This document shows positions 6,270 through 6,996 of a stretch of DNA of 6,996 nt, one piece after another; the stretch's first letter is position 1; each line of letters begins with the position of its first letter. Source of the DNA: JAJKIP01 sp040509055 (GTDB taxonomy: Bacteria > Bacteroidota > Bacteroidia > Chitinophagales > Chitinophagaceae); contig JBEVLT010000137.1 of NCBI GenBank assembly GCA_040509055.1, forward strand, positions 1-6,996, given 5' to 3'. The position numbers and the translations under genes are program-made. The notes beneath the pieces were generated by a model. The model saw nothing but the letters and a program-made list of their open reading frames with translations, did not search any database and was not told where the DNA came from.

Positions 6270-6299
6270 TTTGTTCGTACGAAATATTTCCTATATTTG
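6270..6299 (+). promoter_or_regulatory. Strong Bacteroidota-type promoter with palindromic spacer
   Basis: TTTG (6270-6273), an 18-nt spacer, then TATATTTG (6292-6299): both boxes fit the Bacteroidota consensus exactly. The spacer consists of two overlapping perfect palindromes, TTCGTACGAA (6274-6283) and GAAATATTTC (6281-6290), a natural place for a repressor to bind. The first downstream gene with good support is the lipoprotein at 6490, leaving an unusually long leader. Confidence 0.65.
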
Positions 6300-6489
6300 G
6301 GATGGCAGGTTCATTTCAAGTAGTTATTCGCCGGAGATGTAACAAGCCGCCCTTCTACAGCGTCTATATGATCAGCAGCGTACCCACCCCGTATCCCGGA
6401 CGGATATAACCGTTTTCTTCATCGCCTAAAAAAATTGCCGGGCAGCCGGCACGGGAAGCTTTTGTCTGCTCACATAAAAACCTATGTAT

Positions 6490-6825
6490 ATGAAACCGAT
6501 CCTGTTGACCTTCCTGGTGGGAGCCATATTTGCCGCGTGCAGCACTCCGCGCCCTTCCCAAACCGCCGCGGACGCCGTTACCGTTATCACCGTCGAGTAC
6601 CGCTATGATCCTTCTACCGCGCAAACCATCCGCCAGCTGCTTCGCAGGAAACGGGTGGCGGACTGGATGGTGAGCCGGACTGATACGGAACAGACGGTCG
6701 AAGCGCGGTACCCGGAGCTTTCTGCCGCCGACCTTGGAGAAATAGATACCCGGCTGCGCGAGCTGCCGGCCGTGTTGCGCATTGATGTGCGCAGGGATGG
6801 CGTACCGGTGAAAAATAGCAACTGA
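6490..6825 (+). CDS. Small lipoprotein of unknown function
   Basis: 111 residues from the ATG at 6490; an in-frame ATG at 6484 adds only MY, and the shorter start gives a standard lipoprotein signal. MKPILLTFLVGAIFAAC has a lysine, a hydrophobic core and a lipobox ending FAAC, so C17 should be lipidated and the protein anchored in an envelope membrane. After a short Ser/Thr/Pro/Ala linker (18-29), the remainder looks like beta (30-38), helix (42-55), two short strands (about 57-72), helix (78-92) and strand (94-102), an order compatible with a ferredoxin-like fold. The mature part is rich in Arg and Glu/Asp and has no further cysteine, so a metal-binding CxxC is absent. I recognise no family. 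The gene is preceded by the promoter at 6270-6299 and followed by a possible terminator, so it may form a one-gene unit. An antisense frame over the same DNA lacks any ATG start and is rejected. Confidence 0.75.
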   Translation: MKPILLTFLVGAIFAACSTPRPSQTAADAVTVITVEYRYDPSTAQTIRQLLRRKRVADWMVSRTDTEQTVEARYPELSAADLGEIDTRLRELPAVLRIDVRRDGVPVKNSN

Positions 6826-6996
6826 GCCGGTGTATTTTTTAGCGTTCTCCGGCACTATGCCCGGGTGCGTATCCTTTGCAGCTACCTGTTTCCCGGGTAG
6901 TTTTTTATATCAATAGCGCCCTTTTTCCGAACATCCCAGCGCAGATCCACTAATTTCCGCGTCATCAGGACCGATATTTCTCTTGTCTGTTAAAAC
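6826..6996. other. Right-end intergenic sequence
   Basis: About 170 bp with no gene I can support. It contains the possible terminator at 6882-6906 and a 27-codon minus-strand open frame from the ATG at 6965 to a TAG at 6882, which has no visible promoter or family resemblance. The sequence may be the start of a larger spacer continuing beyond the window. Confidence 0.4.
6882..6906 (+). terminator. Possible intrinsic terminator of the lipoprotein gene
   Basis: A short stem CTACC / GGTAG (6882-6886 and 6896-6900) with a nine-base loop, followed by six T residues (6901-6906) and more AT. It lies 56 bp after the lipoprotein stop. The stem is short, so termination strength is doubtful. Confidence 0.4.

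Larger units (their letters stand above)
6172..6483. other. Divergent intergenic region with strong promoter and long leader
   Basis: About 310 bp between the minus-strand gene and the lipoprotein. The left third is AT-rich and carries promoter boxes in both directions. The rest, from about 6303, would be a leader of roughly 180 nt for the lipoprotein if the promoter at 6270-6299 serves it. This leader contains a 35-codon open frame (6302-6409), an ATG directly followed by TAA (6337-6342), and a small hairpin TGCCGG-GCAG-CCGGCA (6436-6451). I cannot match it to a known riboswitch. I see no tRNA or other RNA gene. Confidence 0.5.

Noticed and set aside
6364..6855. Minus-strand frame of 163 codons opposite the lipoprotein, with a plausible-looking end (AIFLGDEENGYIRPGYG)
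   Set aside because: It begins with GTG in intergenic DNA, has no internal ATG near the attractive tail, and is antisense to a lipoprotein with a clear signal and lipobox. The tail is probably chance.
1..6996. Insertion sequence, CRISPR array, prophage, toxin-antitoxin or tRNA genes
   Set aside because: No terminal inverted repeats with a transposase, no regularly spaced repeats, no integrase or toxin-like pair and no cloverleaf-type sequence was found on either strand.

Overview
The window looks like an ordinary chromosomal stretch from a member of the Bacteroidota, most likely the Chitinophagaceae. Three things point that way: the DnaK sequence and its VPYEEVK-type end, several upstream boxes matching the Bacteroidota promoter form TTTG / TAnnTTTG, and the near absence of Shine-Dalgarno sequences. 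The family assignment is inference from memory of related proteins. Base composition is moderately GC-rich and even, and no gene looks recently transferred.

Left part (1-1186), minus strand: the N-terminal 156 codons of a DUF3052-like protein run off the left edge. Upstream of it, 59 bp away, lies a small multi-spanning membrane protein of unknown function built from two related halves. Centre-left (1382-3358), plus strand: dnaK, complete, with a strong intrinsic terminator. It is divergent from the membrane protein and has no grpE, dnaJ or hrcA beside it.

Centre (3562-4459), plus strand: a 76-residue predicted helical-hairpin protein of unknown function, then a DinB-family putative metal-dependent protein with a good promoter box just 11 bp before its start. 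The DinB gene converges with a minus-strand pair (4469-6156): a secreted ThuA-domain protein, preceded by a 294-residue protein of unrecognised family. Right part (6172-6996): a divergent intergenic region of about 310 bp holding the best promoter of the window (TTTG-N18-TATATTTG), whose spacer is filled by two overlapping perfect palindromes. A small lipoprotein follows, then a possible terminator.

The genes do not form an obvious pathway: this is a chaperone gene among single genes or pairs of housekeeping and uncharacterised function. I found no mobile element, CRISPR array, tRNA, rRNA, or defence or toxin cassette. I do not see a new system here. The points most worth a second look are the palindrome-filled promoter at 6270-6299, the duplicated membrane protein at 530-1186, and the small cysteine-containing hairpin protein at 3562-3792.
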